From Stromatinia cepivora (taxonomy: Eukaryota > Ascomycota > Leotiomycetes > Helotiales > Sclerotiniaceae), in contig RCTD01000012.1 of the NCBI GenBank assembly GCA_014898415.1, forward strand, positions 930,001 through 994,000: 64,000 bases of DNA. The letters run 5' to 3'. Positions within the stretch are counted from its first letter, which is position 1, and each line of letters opens with the position of its first letter. This document shows positions 20,880-35,334 of this stretch, in pieces. Made by a program: the position numbers and the translations under genes. The notes under the pieces are model-generated. The model was not told the DNA's origin, searched no databases, and saw only the letters and a list, made by a program, of their open reading frames with translations.

Positions 20880-23800
20880 TTTTTTTATTGTTTTATTTTT
20901 TACATTTCTTTATTATTTTGAATTTATTTAAAATATATTTTTTAAGATTATCTTAAAAACTTAAAGACTATCTTTAATATCTATCAAATAACAAGAAACC
21001 TTTATAATATCGGAATCAAACAATTCTTCGAAATTCGATCAAAACAATTATAAACAATAGTTCAAACAAACAAAGATATAATTAAAAGGGAAAAAATGAT
21101 TTTATACAATTGATCAAACATTAAACAAATATATATAGATTGTAGAACTCAATATAGTATCTGTCTATAAGATCAATAATTATATATATTACAATATTGA
21201 ATTGAAATCGGAATATTTAAAGAATGAAGCGAATATATTATCGTATATTTGTATAATACTTAATAATAATGATGAAGTTTTCATTAATAAATATTCAATA
21301 GTATATACACTTTAAAGATATCTTAAATCAAAATATATCAGAATCAATATAGTTATAATTAATATATATATAACGATAATCTAAAACTTCAAATTTCAAT
21401 CTGATATTCATCCCGATATAATCATTATCGAAATCTAGAACAAATTGAAAGAGTATAAAAGGAAATTAGGGGTTGCAAATGAAAATTATTGATCAATATA
21501 TCAAAATATTATTTTATTTTTGATTTTAATATATAATCTTTTAATCGATTATCAAGAAGTAATGAATATATTGAATATCCAAATCAATCTTAGTATCAAT
21601 GATAAAATCAAATATTTATAAATTAAAGAACTTTGTTTTAAAAATAGATCAGAATAAATACAAATTACAAAAGGATCTAGATACACTTTTCGATATTAAG
21701 AATCAGATTTCGAAATCCCAAATAATATTTACGATTTATATCAAAAAGAAGATTATTATATATAAGATTATCTATATTTAATATAAATCAGCAAATTCCT
21801 TTATAATTACCTTTGTTATCAAAAAAGAAAGAGATCATCGAATCCGAAAAAGATCTATTTCAATAAAAAAGATCAAATACATTTTGCTAATAATATCTTT
21901 GAATCAGATTTCGATATTAAAGATATAATAGAAAAAGATTGTAATTTGATAAAGAAGATTATTAATAAAGTTTTCCTTAATAAATAATATACCAATATAA
22001 ATACTTCTTTATATATATCTAATCAATCTTTATTATTCAAATTAATAAATTCTATTATTAAACGAAGAATAAAGGTTAATAAAAGAATAATATATTATTG
22101 TTATTGAGGTTTAATGGATATAATATATAAAGATAATTTTAAGATATTATTTTCAAATGTATTATATATATTAGAATTAAAAGTAAACTTATTATTAGGA
22201 AAAAGGATCTATAAAACAAGATTGCAAAGGGAATTCAATTTTTATTATATATATTTCAAAAAGGATAATAAGAAAATCATTTATATTAAAATACAAAATG
22301 GAATATATATAGTTTTATATATAATCAAAAGATATAAAGATATAGTTTTTTATTCGAATATATATCAAAATGATCAGGAAAAAGGCTTTTCTTCAAAGAT
22401 AATTGATGATATCAAAGGTATCGATAATGAATTAATATTTAAAAAGAAAGAGAAATACTTATTATAATATTGAAGATTCAATTATCTAGATTTAGATAAA
22501 ATCAAGAATCTATATAAAGTATCTAATATAATTAAATCAATAAAGGTTCTAATTGAATTAGATATCTATAAAGTATATATATTTATCAAAATGATCAATT
22601 GTATTCCGAAGTAATTGAGTTTGTATAAATCAAAGAGATTCGAATTTATATATTTCGATATTGTAAAATTATTTTCAAAATCGATTCGAGGGAATCGTTA
22701 TTTTATATTGATCATCGATAATTGTATAAAAATAAATTGGATTATATTATTTAAACAAAAAGATAATACAATTCAAATATTGAAAACTTGAAAAAAAAAG
22801 ATAGAATTGATTATTGAAGAAAAGATCATTATAGTTAGGATTAATAATGTATTGGAACTTTTATAAATTATTTGTGAATAATCATTAGGTATATAATCCG
22901 AAGTTATAATAATTGCTTTTTTATATCAAAACGGATTTGCAAAATAGAATATAAGGATTGTAAAGACAAATATAAAAACAATATTAAAAGAAGCTGAATT
23001 ATTATTAAAGTTTTGGGACGAAATTGTAAAATATAATATTTATATTAGAAATTGTATTAATATTAATTTTGATATGAATAAAATAAATTGATTCTTTATA
23101 GAAGCTTTTATAGATATAATATTAAATATAAAGATATATAAAATTTGGGAGAGCAAATATTATATTTATATTAATCCCAAGATTATTCTGAAAGGGTAAA
23201 GATACGATAAATTGTAGGATATTTTGAGAATTGATATATTTTTAGAATACTTAAAGATTACGAATAAATATATCAAAATATATTTTTCAGAATTAGATTA
23301 TATATTTCGATCAAATAGAGTAATTATAGATGAATCTTATCAAAAAGGAGATTTGGATTTTAAATTAAGAAATTGTAAATCAGATTTATAAGGAATAAAG
23401 AATATAAAGTTAGATTGAAGATCTTGTAATAGATTAATAATAAATAAAGTATTTTCTTTATTCTTAATATCAAATGTGATATTTGTATTACTTTTATTTC
23501 AAATGTTTTCTTTAGTAGATATTATATCGAATTCAGTAATTATATTAAGTATTTCAATTGTCGAATTGAAATCCGGTAAATTAGATATATTAATATTAAT
23601 ATACAATAAAGATAAAGATGGTAATATCCAGAAGATAAATCAAGAATCTTTTTTCAAGGATATTTCAGATATCAAATTTATTATTTTAAAGGTTTCAATT
23701 CAAAAATCAATTTTTATAGATCTTGAATTTATATCGAAAGTAAAATTTAAGATTGTTTTAAATTTTGTTGATAAGTTTATTTCAATAGAATCAGAAAATG

Positions 23801-25735
23801 AAGTAAATCTATAATTATTTGAAATCGAATAAAAGGATATAATGGATCTTGAAAACGAATCTTTAAGGTTTTTAATATAAAAACGGAAAAGAAATATGGA
23901 ATAAGATTTTAAAAGAGAATAGGAAAGCAAAATTATAAGGATATTGATTATAATATTTATATAGACCAAAATTCAAGAAAGTATAGAATATATTATAATT
24001 ATAATCCTAATTATTTATAAGATGGATTTTTATATCAAAAACAAAATTGTTTTAGATTTTATAATTTCATTAATAAATATAGATAATATAGAAAATATAA
24101 TATATTCAATCAAAGAAATTCTGGGAATCAAAATATCAAGAATTTATAAGAAAACAATATCGAATTAAGAATACTTTGAAAAATGAAAGGAAATTATCCA
24201 AAAGGAAATTATATCTTTGATTCAAAATAATATTTGGAAAGAATATATATTCCTTAAAAAAAGTAATCTGATTTTAATAAAATAGATATTTATAATTAAA
24301 ATCAAGAATAACAAAATAAAACGATTCAAAACAAGATTAATAATTCAAAGGTTTAATTAAATATTAAAAAAAGATTATAATAAAATATTTATATCAATAA
24401 TAAAGTTAAATATATTTAAATTATTCCTAATTATTATTATAAAGGAAAATTTGGAATATTTATATTTCGATATCAAAAATACCTTTATTGAATTATATTT
24501 AAAGGAAAAGATCTATTTCGAATTATTTCAAAATATCAAAATCGAAAAGGAATATATATTACGAACTTTATAAAGTTTATATAATTTGAAATAAATTGAA
24601 AAGAATTAAAGTTTATTATTGAAGAAAAAGCTTTTAAATATAGACTTTATACAAAGTTTGGTAGACCTATATTTATATATATTCAAAAATTGTAATATAA
24701 TATTATTGATATATATTGATGATATCGTTATTATATTATATATATCATTATAAATCATTTAATTCGATGAAAAGCTATTAGTTTGTTTTAATATTAAAAA
24801 TCTAAAAGAGATTAATAAGATCCTAAATATTAGGATTATTTGCGATAGAAAAGTATATATATTAATTATAGATCAAAAAGAATATCTCAATATTATATTA
24901 ATTAAATACAATATTATATATAGATAATATCAAACTAAGAAACTATCAATAATAGATTATATTTATTTTCGATTAATAATCGACAATAATGAATTAATAG
25001 ATATGAATGAATATCAATAACAAATAAAAAATATAATCTATTCAATAATATACATTCGATCAAATATAACATTTTTAATTGAAAGATTTTCACAATTTAT
25101 AGCAAAACTAGTAAAACATTATACTATAGCTTTAAAGAATCTAATACAATATCTATAATCAATAATCAAATAGAAATTATAATTCGAATTAAAAGAAGTA
25201 TAATCTGATATTTGTAAAGAATATAATATACTTGATAATATAATAAAGATATATACAGATATAAATTGAATTAATGACAAATATAATTGGAAAAGTATTT
25301 CAAAAGGAGTTGTGATATTTTATAAAGGTTTTATATTATAGACTAATAAAAAATAAATATTTGTAATTATCTTTAATATAGAATCAGAATATATTGTGAT
25401 AATAATATTTATTAAATAAAAAAGATGAATTGTATAAATATTTAAAGATCTATTCAGATCAAATTATATTGGAAAGAATAAAGATATAATTCAAATGTTT
25501 AGTGATAATCAAAATATTTTAGTTTTAATTAAGAATCTATATTTATATAAATAATTCAAATATATAAATATTAATTATTACTTTATTAGAGATTTAATAG
25601 AAAAAGAGAAAATCGTTATTAGTTATATCAATATATATAATATAGTTGTTGATAAAATGATGAAGTTTTATGTAAAAATTGCTTTCGAAAGGTTCAAGAA
25701 AATATTAGGATTAATAACTTAGAAGGATCGAATAG
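20880..25735 (+). pseudogene. Copia A gag-pol, dead
   Basis: Ty1/copia polyprotein. Gag is near 21000-21800. The protease/Gag-pre-integrase region is near 22030-22540, with an open 117-codon piece at 22114-22467 (NVLYILELKVNLLLGKRIYK). Integrase is near 22560-23160 (RFEFIYFDI, INNVLELLQI where the family has TDNAPE, YQNGFAKQNI where it has NGPAERN). An acidic hinge is near 23480-23960, with a 112-codon open frame at 23476-23814. Reverse transcriptase is near 24180-25080 with YIDDIVII; both catalytic Asp codons are intact (24718-24723). RNase H is near 25130-25735 (KSISKGVVIFYKGF, SDNQNILVLIKNLYL). Integrase has lost its second Asp and Glu. Dozens of TAA/TAG replace Gln or Trp. The antisense frame 23969-23700 is a shadow. 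Confidence 0.93.
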
Positions 25736-25754
25736 GATATCTTCAATAAAGGAG

Positions 25755-25920
25755 TATTGGAAATAAGATCATTATAGGATTAGAATTGAGGTTATGTGAT
25801 TACAATGGTGTACAGATTATATTTGGGAATAACCTTAATTCTATTTCTATTAAAATAATAAATCCTTAGTTTAATCTACATAATCAACAATACTACTACT
25901 TCCTGCACCAAAAGTTAACA
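25755..25920 (+). repeat. Copia A 3' LTR
   Basis: 166 bp, starts TATTGG (mutated TGTTGG) after the purine-rich AATAAAGGAG. The outer (right) end keeps ACTACTACTTCCTGCACC, whereas the 5' LTR has ATTATTACTTCCTACACC. Confidence 0.95.
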
Positions 25921-25925
25921 TAAGT

Positions 25926-26062
25926 AATATAAGACTGATGTATTATAACTCGAAAGAATGATATAACAAGCCAAAGTTAAATAATATTGATCACAAGTTC
26001 TTTTAAATCTGTTCTAATTAATTGCCCGAATATATATATATATATATTCGTTATTTTCTTTT
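25926..26062. other. Short spacer between copia A and element F
   Basis: 142 bp including an alternating TA run (26030-26047). It ends in ATTAT, the probable target duplication of F. Confidence 0.5.
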
Positions 26063-26067
26063 ATTAT

Positions 26068-26268
26068 TGTCGGGACAACTGTACACGGGGAAGTAAAGCT
26101 TATCAGCGAACGTATAGAACTCTTTGTTAATACGTTTTGATTTGCCTAAAGAGCTAGAATTTATGAAAGGTGAAGAACTATATAATAATACATACCGAGA
26201 TACTAATGCAAGCACTAATGGGCATATGATCTTACCATCTTTATTATATATATAATTATATTCCGACA
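26068..26268 (-). repeat. Element F 3' LTR, 201 bp
   Basis: Plus-strand ends are TGTCGGGACAACTGTACACG and ATATTCCGACA. It lies just downstream of the RNase H end, after the purine-rich TTTTAAGAGAAG on the minus strand. The outer end keeps C and G. The 72-codon minus frame at 26269-26051 lies within the LTR and is not a gene. Confidence 0.75.
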
Positions 26269-26399
26269 CTAATAACTTCTCTTAAAATCGAAGTATTATA
26301 TACTTTAGGAATATATATGCTTGATAAATAAATATTCTTTCCAATTCTAGCTCTCGTTTTTATTCCTTTGTTCAAATCAATTTATATATAAAATGATTA

Positions 26400-27698
26400 T
26401 ATATCCAACGAATTGAATATATACCCATAATAACTCTTATTTTGCATTTATTCTTTGATTTTTGTATTTATACTATTTTCTCTTCATTATATTCTGATCT
26501 CTCTATTTATTCTATAATCTTAACCTTGATTGTATTACTTTCTACAAGATCTCTGAAAGTTTGACATAGTTTTGTTTTCGTTATTACATCAACAAGATTA
26601 GATTTTCCATTAATTCATTTGATTTCTATTATCTCCCTTCGTTTATACGATTGCCGCAAAACCATTAGATCGATCATCAATTTTTTCTTTCGAATTGAAT
26701 TTAGTTTTATAAAACAATCATAAAATGATTTCGAATTTGTATATATAATTAATAGTACTTTCTGTTTTGATAATATACTTCCGATAATACTCTTAAATAT
26801 TATGCTAATATCGAATCTTAAAATTATATTGTAAAGTTTCGATATTAATATACTTTTAATGATTCTTTTATATTTGATAAATAATTAATGAATTAGATTC
26901 ATTTTGTTATTCTTATTTATTAATACAATGATATATTCGATTTGTAAGGATAGATCTTGATTATTAGCAAATGATATATTTGTGAATATTACTAATTTTA
27001 GCGAATCAAGATCGAATAATACGAATTTCAGTTCTTTGATTGAATTGTCCATTTGTTATTGGATTATTTTATTCGTCAGTTTCATATTTTTCTTTTTAAG
27101 ATTGATAATTTGAGTAATAAAAGAAAAAGCGAATAATACTTTTGGTTGATATATTATCGAAATATAAGCTTCTTTTGTATATTGAACAATATATTGGTTC
27201 TTTGAAATTGTACTTTTTCGAATTTTGCTTTTTGTATTATAAATATCAGTTAATTATATTTTAATGAATTGTAGATTTATATATTGTTTTTTCTGATTGA
27301 TATAGATAGAATCATTGTTTGTTTGAATGATGATAATTCTGTTGAATTTGAAGGGGTTTTTGGGTAATAAAGTTTCTCGATTCTTTATAAGAAACTTTAT
27401 ATTTTCGAATTCTTTTTGTTTTTTGTTTATGAATATTTTATTAATTATAATGATTATATTATTTATTTGAAATTCTATTAATTCAAATGCTTTGTTTTTC
27501 TGTTTAATGTATATTAAACAGAGATCGTAAATTGATTGAGTCATTTGGAATGTAATGAGATGATGATTATAATAAATGCTGAATCAATGATTTTCAGTCT
27601 TTAGTATATTATATAATGGTTTGATTATTTGTAGAAATATTCCTTTTAGGAATTCTATTTCCTTGAATAATTGAATATAGAATAATTATATCAAATTG
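26400..27698 (-). pseudogene. Element F reverse transcriptase C-terminus and RNase H, dead
   Basis: Continues the RT from 34780 across gypsy C. It begins IQLFYIQLFKEIEF, passes LYNILKTENH (family: PLYGIPEAGNHW) and has a 96-codon open piece at 27544-27254 (MTQSIYDLCLIYIKQKNK; family TQSTYDPCLLY). It continues with IRKSTISKNQYIVQYTKEA and AFSFITQIINLKKKNM, then an RNase H end with LMIDLMVLRQSYKRREI and ITKTKLCQTFRDLV near 26690-26540. This is the fungal copia-type Pol family that has a long RT/RNase H with a QxDD/TDDT-type site. The site here is too mutated to judge (FQINNIII; family LQTDDT). Confidence 0.85.
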
Positions 27699-27703
27699 GA
27701 TAT

Positions 27704-27985
27704 TGTCATGAATCGTGAACCACAGGAGGTTAATCATGTGATACCTCTTATCTCCTATATCAATTAATGAGCTGATCGTCTGTATATATGTATTACGAAT
27801 TATACGATTTAATATAGTAAAATGATGATCTTAATAATATATATATATAGTTCTATAGTTTATGAATAAGTATTTGTATATATATATCTAATCGCTCCTT
27901 ATAAATTATAATTCTTTAATTATAGATTCTAAGAAATATAATTGATCCTGTTTATTCAGTTTTATTACAGCTTTTATATATTATA
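27704..27985 (+). repeat. Gypsy C 5' LTR
   Basis: 282 bp. The outer end keeps GAACCACAGGAGGTTAATC; the inner end is fully mutated (CAGCTTTTATATATTATA). Confidence 0.95.
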
Positions 27986-28189
27986 TTATCTACAATTCAT
28001 TTACAAATATCCAACTATCTAATAGCCTCCCAAATAATACTTCATTTTAATAATACCTTTTTAAATAAACTTTTACGAACATTACATCTAAAAAAAGAAG
28101 ATCTATTCCGATCTAATCAACGAAGATATAAACCCCTTTAGAAATATACCATCACTTTCATAATACAACAAATCCCTCCTCCTATATAT

Positions 28190-31100
28190 CCCGAACCTTT
28201 GAAAACCTATTCTAAAGAACTATCCCCTTCTCTTCAATTATTTCAACAAACTCTCAAAGGAAATATAAATATAGAATTAGATAATATTACCATTAGAAAA
28301 AAAAAGATTAATAAAAAAAAGATTCCAATATATAAAGCCAATACTCCCAGCAATTCAATTGCTCCTTCCAAACCATCATTACAATTATAAGATCTCTCTC
28401 TATACAATGATTATGAATTTGAAAAAGGAAAATCGATAATTGAAAGTTATAATAACGATAAGCTTTACAATAATACAATTTCCTTTTGAACCTCAAATAA
28501 TACCTATACAGATATCCAGATCAATAATAATACCTGGAACTCTCTTTATTCCTTCAATCGAAATTCAAGGACTTTCATCCAAACAAACTCAAAGATCCCA
28601 AAATCAAAAAAAGAAAACTTTAATCAAACGATCTGATTATCTGGGACCCTCCGACGATTCTTCTTTTCCTTCAGGAAATAACAATCTATATAATAATTAA
28701 GGATCCCTTCATTCAAGAAATCGACCTACCCAATTAAAATTGCACTCTCACATCAATCACAATTCACATCGAAATACATATACATCAAAACCCACAAATC
28801 TTACCATTAAACTTAACAATAATATTGAACCTAAAACTAATTTGTAGCAATTATTAGTTATAAAACAACTTGAATTATATATTACATCATTTAAAAATGA
28901 AACACAATACTATATATATATAATCAATTAAACTGAATCGAAAGTATAAATACATTATTATACTTTTTATATACAAATACTCCGATTCATAATACTCGAA
29001 TTGATCGAACAATTTATAGCGATTTATCGAAACTTAATCGAAATCGATAATACTTGTTTTCAATATAAGATGTAGATTATATCTAATACAATTCGATATA
29101 ATAATTTCCTAAAATAATATAAGAAATTCAAATTATTTATTATCCAAACAGAGATTATTGATGATAAAATCCTATTTAAAGATCTCGAACAAAAGATTTC
29201 TGATTTTCTTTTATAAATGATAATAATATCTATTAAGGATTATAAAACTACAAAAAAATTTGCGAATATATTTATTAAAATAAATCAAAATGAAGTTTCA
29301 TTACAAAAACGAAATCGATATTATATTAAACGAAACACTTTTATAGTTATTCATAAACTAATGATTATTACAAATCCCTTATAATCCTTTCAGAACTCTA
29401 ATAACTCTAATTTTGGAAACTTTATATTTCCGAAACCATTTTCATTCTAGAATACTCTTTCCGGATATATCAGCTTTATTATACCCAATAACTATTCGAA
29501 CTTCAAACATTCATCGCCCTCTCCCTTTCCTGAAACAATATATATATCAATACTTCATATCGATGATCTCAATAAGATTAAAATAATATAAGAAAAAGCA
29601 GAAGAATTCGAAGAATATTGGGATACCAAAAAAGACTTTAATCCAGAAACTATAGCTGAAATTATACAAAATACTTATTTAGAAAAAGAAAAACATTTAA
29701 AACCAAATGTTTAGATTTTATCTCTATTCTAAGCATTATACAGGATATAAGATTTCTTAATTTAACAAAGCTTATAAAAAAAGAAGTATTTATCTTTCCT
29801 TACAATTTTTCGAAAAATGATTATATATTTCAATCAAAAGTATTTATTGATTCTAAAGCAAATAGATTTGTTTTTATTAATATTATACTCTTTACTTATT
29901 TATTTCCTATATTTAAACTAAGAATTATATTGTTTAAAGTTTCAATTAAAATTAAAGAATATAATAATATACAAAACCATACTATTATCCATTTCATATT
30001 CTTTAATTTAACAATCAATAATTGTAAACAATCTTTTGTCCCTTTCCTTATTATTGAATTAAAAAATTATAATATTATTTTAAATAGACTTTAATTATTA
30101 GAGATTCAAACAAAACTTGATTGCTTCAATCGATATCTCAAATAATCTAAAGAGAAACCCTATACTATCTTTTATTCAAACAATCTCCTCATTACCCAAT
30201 CATCCCTTCACAAACAGAAAATCAATCGATTAATCCAATAAAATACTGATCAATGAAATAATCAATTCAAAGAATATTAAAATCAAAAAGATTTACAATT
30301 GAACAGATTAATCATAACTAATAATATACAACAAAAACCTTTAAATACAAATATAATATAGATTCTTATTGAAAAAGAAAAAACCCCAATTCCCTTCAAA
30401 TTCAATCCACTTCCTTTCCAATCAATCATATTATTATTGCAGATCTACAAATGCCTTTCTTATATATTACCCGAAATCCTCGATTTATATATACTCAAAT
30501 TTAATAAGTTCTAATTAAAATATAAAAAAAACAAACAAACTAAATTCTTTATCATTATTTTGAAAGAATTCAATAAAATAATAGATTTTTAACAAAACAA
30601 ATAATATACAGAAGAAAAAGTATTGATTGCCCTAATCGAATTCAAGAATACAAAAGTTCAAAAGAAACTCAATCAAACATTGACCGAAATCGATTCAGAA
30701 TCTGAAATACCATTTGAATATCAACAATATTATCGAACCTTTTCTAAATATGAATTAAATATCTTATCTTCTAATTATTTTTATAATCATAAAATTATAT
30801 TAGAAAGCAAAGAAGAAAAAGCCTTACATTATAGCCCATTTTATAAGATATCCTTGAAACAATTGGAAATCATCAAAAAATATATTATGAATAACCTCAA
30901 CAAAGGTTTCATTAAATCTAATCAAACTTCTTATACTATACCTATCCTATTCATCAAAAAACTCAATAATAGTTTGAAATTTTGTATAAACTTCAGATTA
31001 TTAAATTCCTTAATATATAAAGATTAATATCCCCTTTCTTTAATCAACAAAATATTTTCTCGACTTTCCGATATCAAAATCTTTATCAAATTCGATATTT

Positions 31101-33030
31101 GTTAAACTTTTCATTATATAAGAATAAATCCTATTTCAGAAAAGTATATTACCTTTCGAATCCAATATAGATTATACAAATACAAAATTGTATTATTCGG
31201 ATTAACAAATGATCCTATAATCTATCAATATTATATAAATAATATTCTATTCGATTACTTAAATATCTTTTATATAATATATCTCAACAATATTTTAATC
31301 TATTTCAAAAAAAAAGAAGAATATTAAATTTATATTAAACTAATTCTCAAACAATTAAAAACCATTGATCTACAAACAAATCTTAAGAAATACAAATTCA
31401 ACATTATATATACCAAATATTTAAATTTTATTATCTCTACTAAAGGAATAAAAATAAACCCTGAAAAAATTGAAGTAATTGAGAATTGGACCTTTTTGAC
31501 AACAATAAAAGGAATCTAATCATTCTTTGGTTTTTGTAACTTTTATCAATAATTCATTAAAAACTATAATATAATAACAAAACCTTTCAACGAATTTATT
31601 AAAACAAATATTAAATTCATATTCGATAAAGTATACCAAAACGTATTTAATATCTTGAAGAAAAAGTTTATCTCTATTCCATTTTTATAATATTATAATT
31701 ACCGATTCTTTTATATACTCGAAACAAATATATCCAATAAAATAATTATTAATATATTATCATAACAATATAACAAAGATTAATTATCTATAACTTATTT
31801 CTTCAAAATCATAATTACTGTTAAATTGAACTGTAAAGTTTATAATAAGGAAATACTATCAATTATTCGATCTCTTAATCATTAAAAAACAGAATTCGCC
31901 GGTTCACTATATAAAATCAAGGTTTATATCAATTACAAAATTCTTGAATATTTTATAACTACCAAAACTCTTAATACTCGATAAGTTTATTAAACAAAAA
32001 TACTAATTAATTATAATTTCATCATTATATATCATTTTGAAAAAGATAATCTTTTTATCAATACCTTAATCTATCGGATTAACAAATTAGACCTTCAAAA
32101 CTATACTAAGAAAAAGAATCGTTTCTAACAGCTTATTAAAGATAATCAAATTGATACCGAAATCATAAAAGAAGCTTTATAAAGATATCATCTAAACGAA
32201 ACAACGATTACTAATATCGATTTAAATGAAATCGTTCTTCAATTCGATCTAATTAATTATATTATCGAAGTAAATAAAACTATAGATAACTTATTAACAT
32301 TCAAAATACAAACTATCCAAAATCATAAATATATATTACTTCAAAATGATCTCTTATTTTACAATAATTATTTAGTAATGCCCGATATCGATAATTTTCG
32401 AATTTATTTGATTTATAAAGCCTATAATTCCGTTTTCATTATTTATCTTAATATAAACAAAACCTATCTTTTATTATCTCAATAATACTATTAACCCAGA
32501 ATATACAATACTGTAACCAGATATATATATAATTGTTACACTTATAAATACAATTCTGTTTTATACAATCATATCCCCGATTTATTACATTTATTTCCAA
32601 TTCCTAATCAAATATAATAATACATCATTATGGATTATTATATCTTTAATAAAGATAAATACAAATATAATAATATTTTAGTTATTATTGATCGATTAAC
32701 AAAATAAACTATCTCCATATTTTATTACAAATTAATTGATATTCGAATTCAAATATAACTACATCTCTACTATATATATCGATATTATAATCCCTTTAAC
32801 ATTATAATATCAAATTGCAACCCCCAATTCATATCATAATTCTAAAAGGAATTCAATCAAATCCTAAGGACCAATCTCAAATTATCCATTACTCACCATC
32901 TTCAAACCAATAATCAAATTGAAATCTATAATCAATACCTTCAGTAATAATTAAAATCGTTTATTAACTATTACCAAAACAATTGATTAGAATTCCTACC
33001 CATAATAAATTATATATAATTTATTCTTTT
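28190..33030 (+). pseudogene. Gypsy C gag-pol, dead
   Basis: Gag is about 28190-29710, with open pieces at 28199-28390 and 28440-28700 (the latter ending PSDDSSFPSGNNN). Aspartic protease is about 29830-30150 (FIDSKANRFVFI; family DSGANG). Reverse transcriptase is about 30680-31560, with an open 134-codon start at 30623-31027 (HYSPFYKISLKQLEIIKKYI, NNLNKGFIKSNQTSYTIPIL, LKFCINFRLLNSL). RNase H is about 31690-32050 and integrase about 32300-33030 (DLLHLFPIP, VIIDRLTK, IIISNCNPQFIS, HLQTNNQIEIYNQYL). The RT site YLDD is YLNN (31286-31291) and the integrase SDRG is SNCN, both Asp-to-Asn. Dead, but otherwise collinear with fungal gypsy Pol. Confidence 0.93.
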
Positions 33031-34479
33031 ATACAATTTTTTAAAAAAATTTATATTCTATAAAATCCTATACAAATATATACCGAAATATATATAAGAA
33101 TAAAAGGAAAATATTAATAAATTAATAAATTAATAAATAATATAAATATATATAATACCTATATATATATAGAATATAATAGATTAACTTTTATATAAAC
33201 AAAAAAAGATCTATTATATATTTAAACCAAAATATCGAAATCTATAAATACTTATCAATATAAAATCGATTTCGATATTAAAGATTATATATAATTCAAT
33301 ATAAAAAGTTATTCTATTCAAAGATTATTCAAAAAACTGGATTTTCTAATTCAAAAAAGATTCAAGATTATTAATCGATTTAGAAACTCTTTCAAATTCG
33401 AATTTCCAATTATAATGAAAATTTATTCTATTTTCCCTTCAAATCGATTATACCAAGCATATAACGATTTTTTTCTTAATCAAATATTCGAATCATTTTT
33501 GTCTATTAATATAATTAATAATTCGGAATAAAAAATAAAAAAGATTTTAATAATAAAGAAAATATAAAAAACCCTACTATACAAAATCTTGTAATTTAAT
33601 AACAATACTAATCTCATTTAATATTCTATTTCTAACCTTAAAATATCATTACATCTTCTATACAATTTTCATTTGGCTAATCCAACATTACTTAATCCTT
33701 CTAATCAATTAATTGATTAAATAAAGCTTTATAAAAGTGAAAAGAATAATTATAATCATATAAATAATAATTTATTTATAAAACTAAGGGAAAAAAAAAA
33801 TTCTTCAATTTAGCAGATTAGATATTATGATTTTACAATAGTATATATATATACAATTGCAAAAGGATTATAAATTTATACAAATTCGAAGGAATTTGAT
33901 TATATATATATATAGTCTAAGCTTTATACAATAAACAAGTTGCCACTATCAAAACAATACAAAGGCAATATATTTAAAGAAAAATGTATATTTATGATTA
34001 TTTCAAAAATCATATAAAAGGGAAGCTTGAATATAATAAAAACGAAATATAATATCACCCCTATCGATTTCATTCAATTTAATTGATTTGATTAATTAAT
34101 TGATCAATTTGATCAATTAATTTGATCGATTTCGGAATTGATCATATTAATCATTTATTATCACTATATTATAATTCAACCCCCTCCCCTTTTCTATTAA
34201 AACTTTTTCCTTTCAAAGATTCCCCAAATCAAAGAAAATACAAATTAATATTAATTTAATTAATTGATAAACGATTTAATCAATTTAATCAATTCATTCA
34301 TCATTTTGATCAATTTGATCAATTATTTTGATCAATTTGATCAATTTCCAGTAAATTGATCAAATCAACCAAAATGACCAATCTAATTGATTTAAAGCTT
34401 ATAAATCTTTACAAAATCTGATTTCCGATAAAATAATAATAGAACAAAGGAGTAAAACATTCAAGGGCAAGCTTTTCCG
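33031..34479. other. Gypsy C 3' untranslated tail
   Basis: No recognisable domain. Some Gln-rich reading continues to about 33530 and could be the integrase C-terminus. The end is the polypurine tract at 34480-34492. Confidence 0.5.
34072..34392. repeat. Interrupted TTGATCAAT repeat
   Basis: Runs of ATTTGATCAATTTGATCAAT and variants (34095-34145, 34265-34395), self-complementary because TTGATCAA is a palindrome. Located in the gypsy C 3' tail. Confidence 0.75.
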
Positions 34480-34492
34480 AAAGAAGGGGTAG

Positions 34493-34774
34493 TATTATGA
34501 ATCGTGAATTATAAGAAATTAATTATATGATATCTCTTATTTTCTATATCAATTAATAAATTAATCATCCATATATATATATTACAAATTATATAATTTA
34601 ATATAATAAAATAATGATTCTAATAATATATATATACAGCCTTGCAATTTACGAATGAATATTTGTATATATATATCTAATCGCTCCTTACAAGCCATAA
34701 TTCTTCAATTGTAGATTCTAAGGAATATAATTGACCCTGTTTATTCAGCTTTACTACGGCTCTTGTGCGTCACA
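34493..34774 (+). repeat. Gypsy C 3' LTR
   Basis: 282 bp. The inner end is mutated (GAATTATAAGAAATTAATT); the outer end is intact (CGGCTCTTGTGCGTCACA). Confidence 0.95.
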
Positions 34775-34779
34775 GATAT

Positions 34780-35329
34780 TGCTTGTATATATGTTTGAAT
34801 AATATCCTTAATATACAAAGTTGTTTGTATAATTGATTATAAAATAATTATAATATTTAATATCAAATATTGATTTGTTTGTTGAATTATAAGCGATTAT
34901 ATTAAAATTATTCCCTTTTCTATATTATTCTATACCTGAATTATAATTCTTGATTTTGGGAATACCTTCTTAGTACCTTTGTTTTTAATCTTATCGACAA
35001 ATCTTAATTTAAATGTTTATATATCTTCTAATATATCTATTTATTATATGATTTCGAATATATCGTTTTCCATCAAATCATTGATCTCTTTCTTTCTTGA
35101 TTCTTTATAGATTAATAGATTTTGAAGTATATTAAATACCAATAGATTTTTGTCGAAGATATCGATGATATTTTCTTCTTTATTGTTTTGAAAATAGATA
35201 ATTATATTCAGTATTTTCATTACGTTTTCAATAAAGTATATTACTATAATTTCGATTGATATTGTATTTATTATATTGTATAACATTTTCATTAATAAAA
35301 TGATTATTTGAAGGATATCAGGATTTGTC
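34780..35329 (-). pseudogene. Element F reverse transcriptase N-terminus, dead
   Basis: The open 82-codon piece 35292-35044 ends ESRKKEINDLMENDIFEII (family: SRxxEIxxLLExGVFEVV). It is followed by RFVDKIKNKGTKKVF, SRIIIQV and LYIKDIIQTYIQAI (family NSRFVDxxKNPGT, KSRLVVQ, LRDISQAYxQ). The segment runs from the copia B junction (TTTAC) to the gypsy C junction (GATAT), and both joins are in frame once one duplication is removed. Confidence 0.88.
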
Positions 35330-35334
35330 TTTAC

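Larger units (their letters stand above)
18253..25920 (+). mobile_element. Copia A: Ty1/copia element with a nested pogo transposon
   Basis: Two 166-bp LTRs (TGTTGG...TTAACA) flanked by TAAGT (18248-18252 and 25921-25925). Without the pogo insertion and its TA duplication the element is 5480 bp, against 5496 bp for its sister copia B. Gene order gag, protease, integrase, reverse transcriptase, RNase H is the Ty1/copia order. All genes are inactivated by stop codons. Confidence 0.95.
27704..34774 (+). mobile_element. Gypsy C: complete Ty3/gypsy element, 7071 bp
   Basis: 282-bp LTRs (TGTCATGAATCGTG...GTGCGTCACA) flanked by GATAT (27699-27703 and 34775-34779). A polypurine tract GAAAGAAGGGGTAG immediately precedes the 3' LTR. 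Gene order protease, RT, RNase H, integrase is the Ty3/gypsy order. Inserted into the RT of element F. Confidence 0.96.

Noticed and set aside
23700..23969. Antisense frame in copia A matching 37286-37555 in copia B
   Set aside because: Conserved because the elements are sisters. It runs opposite the acidic hinge of pol and has no independent support.
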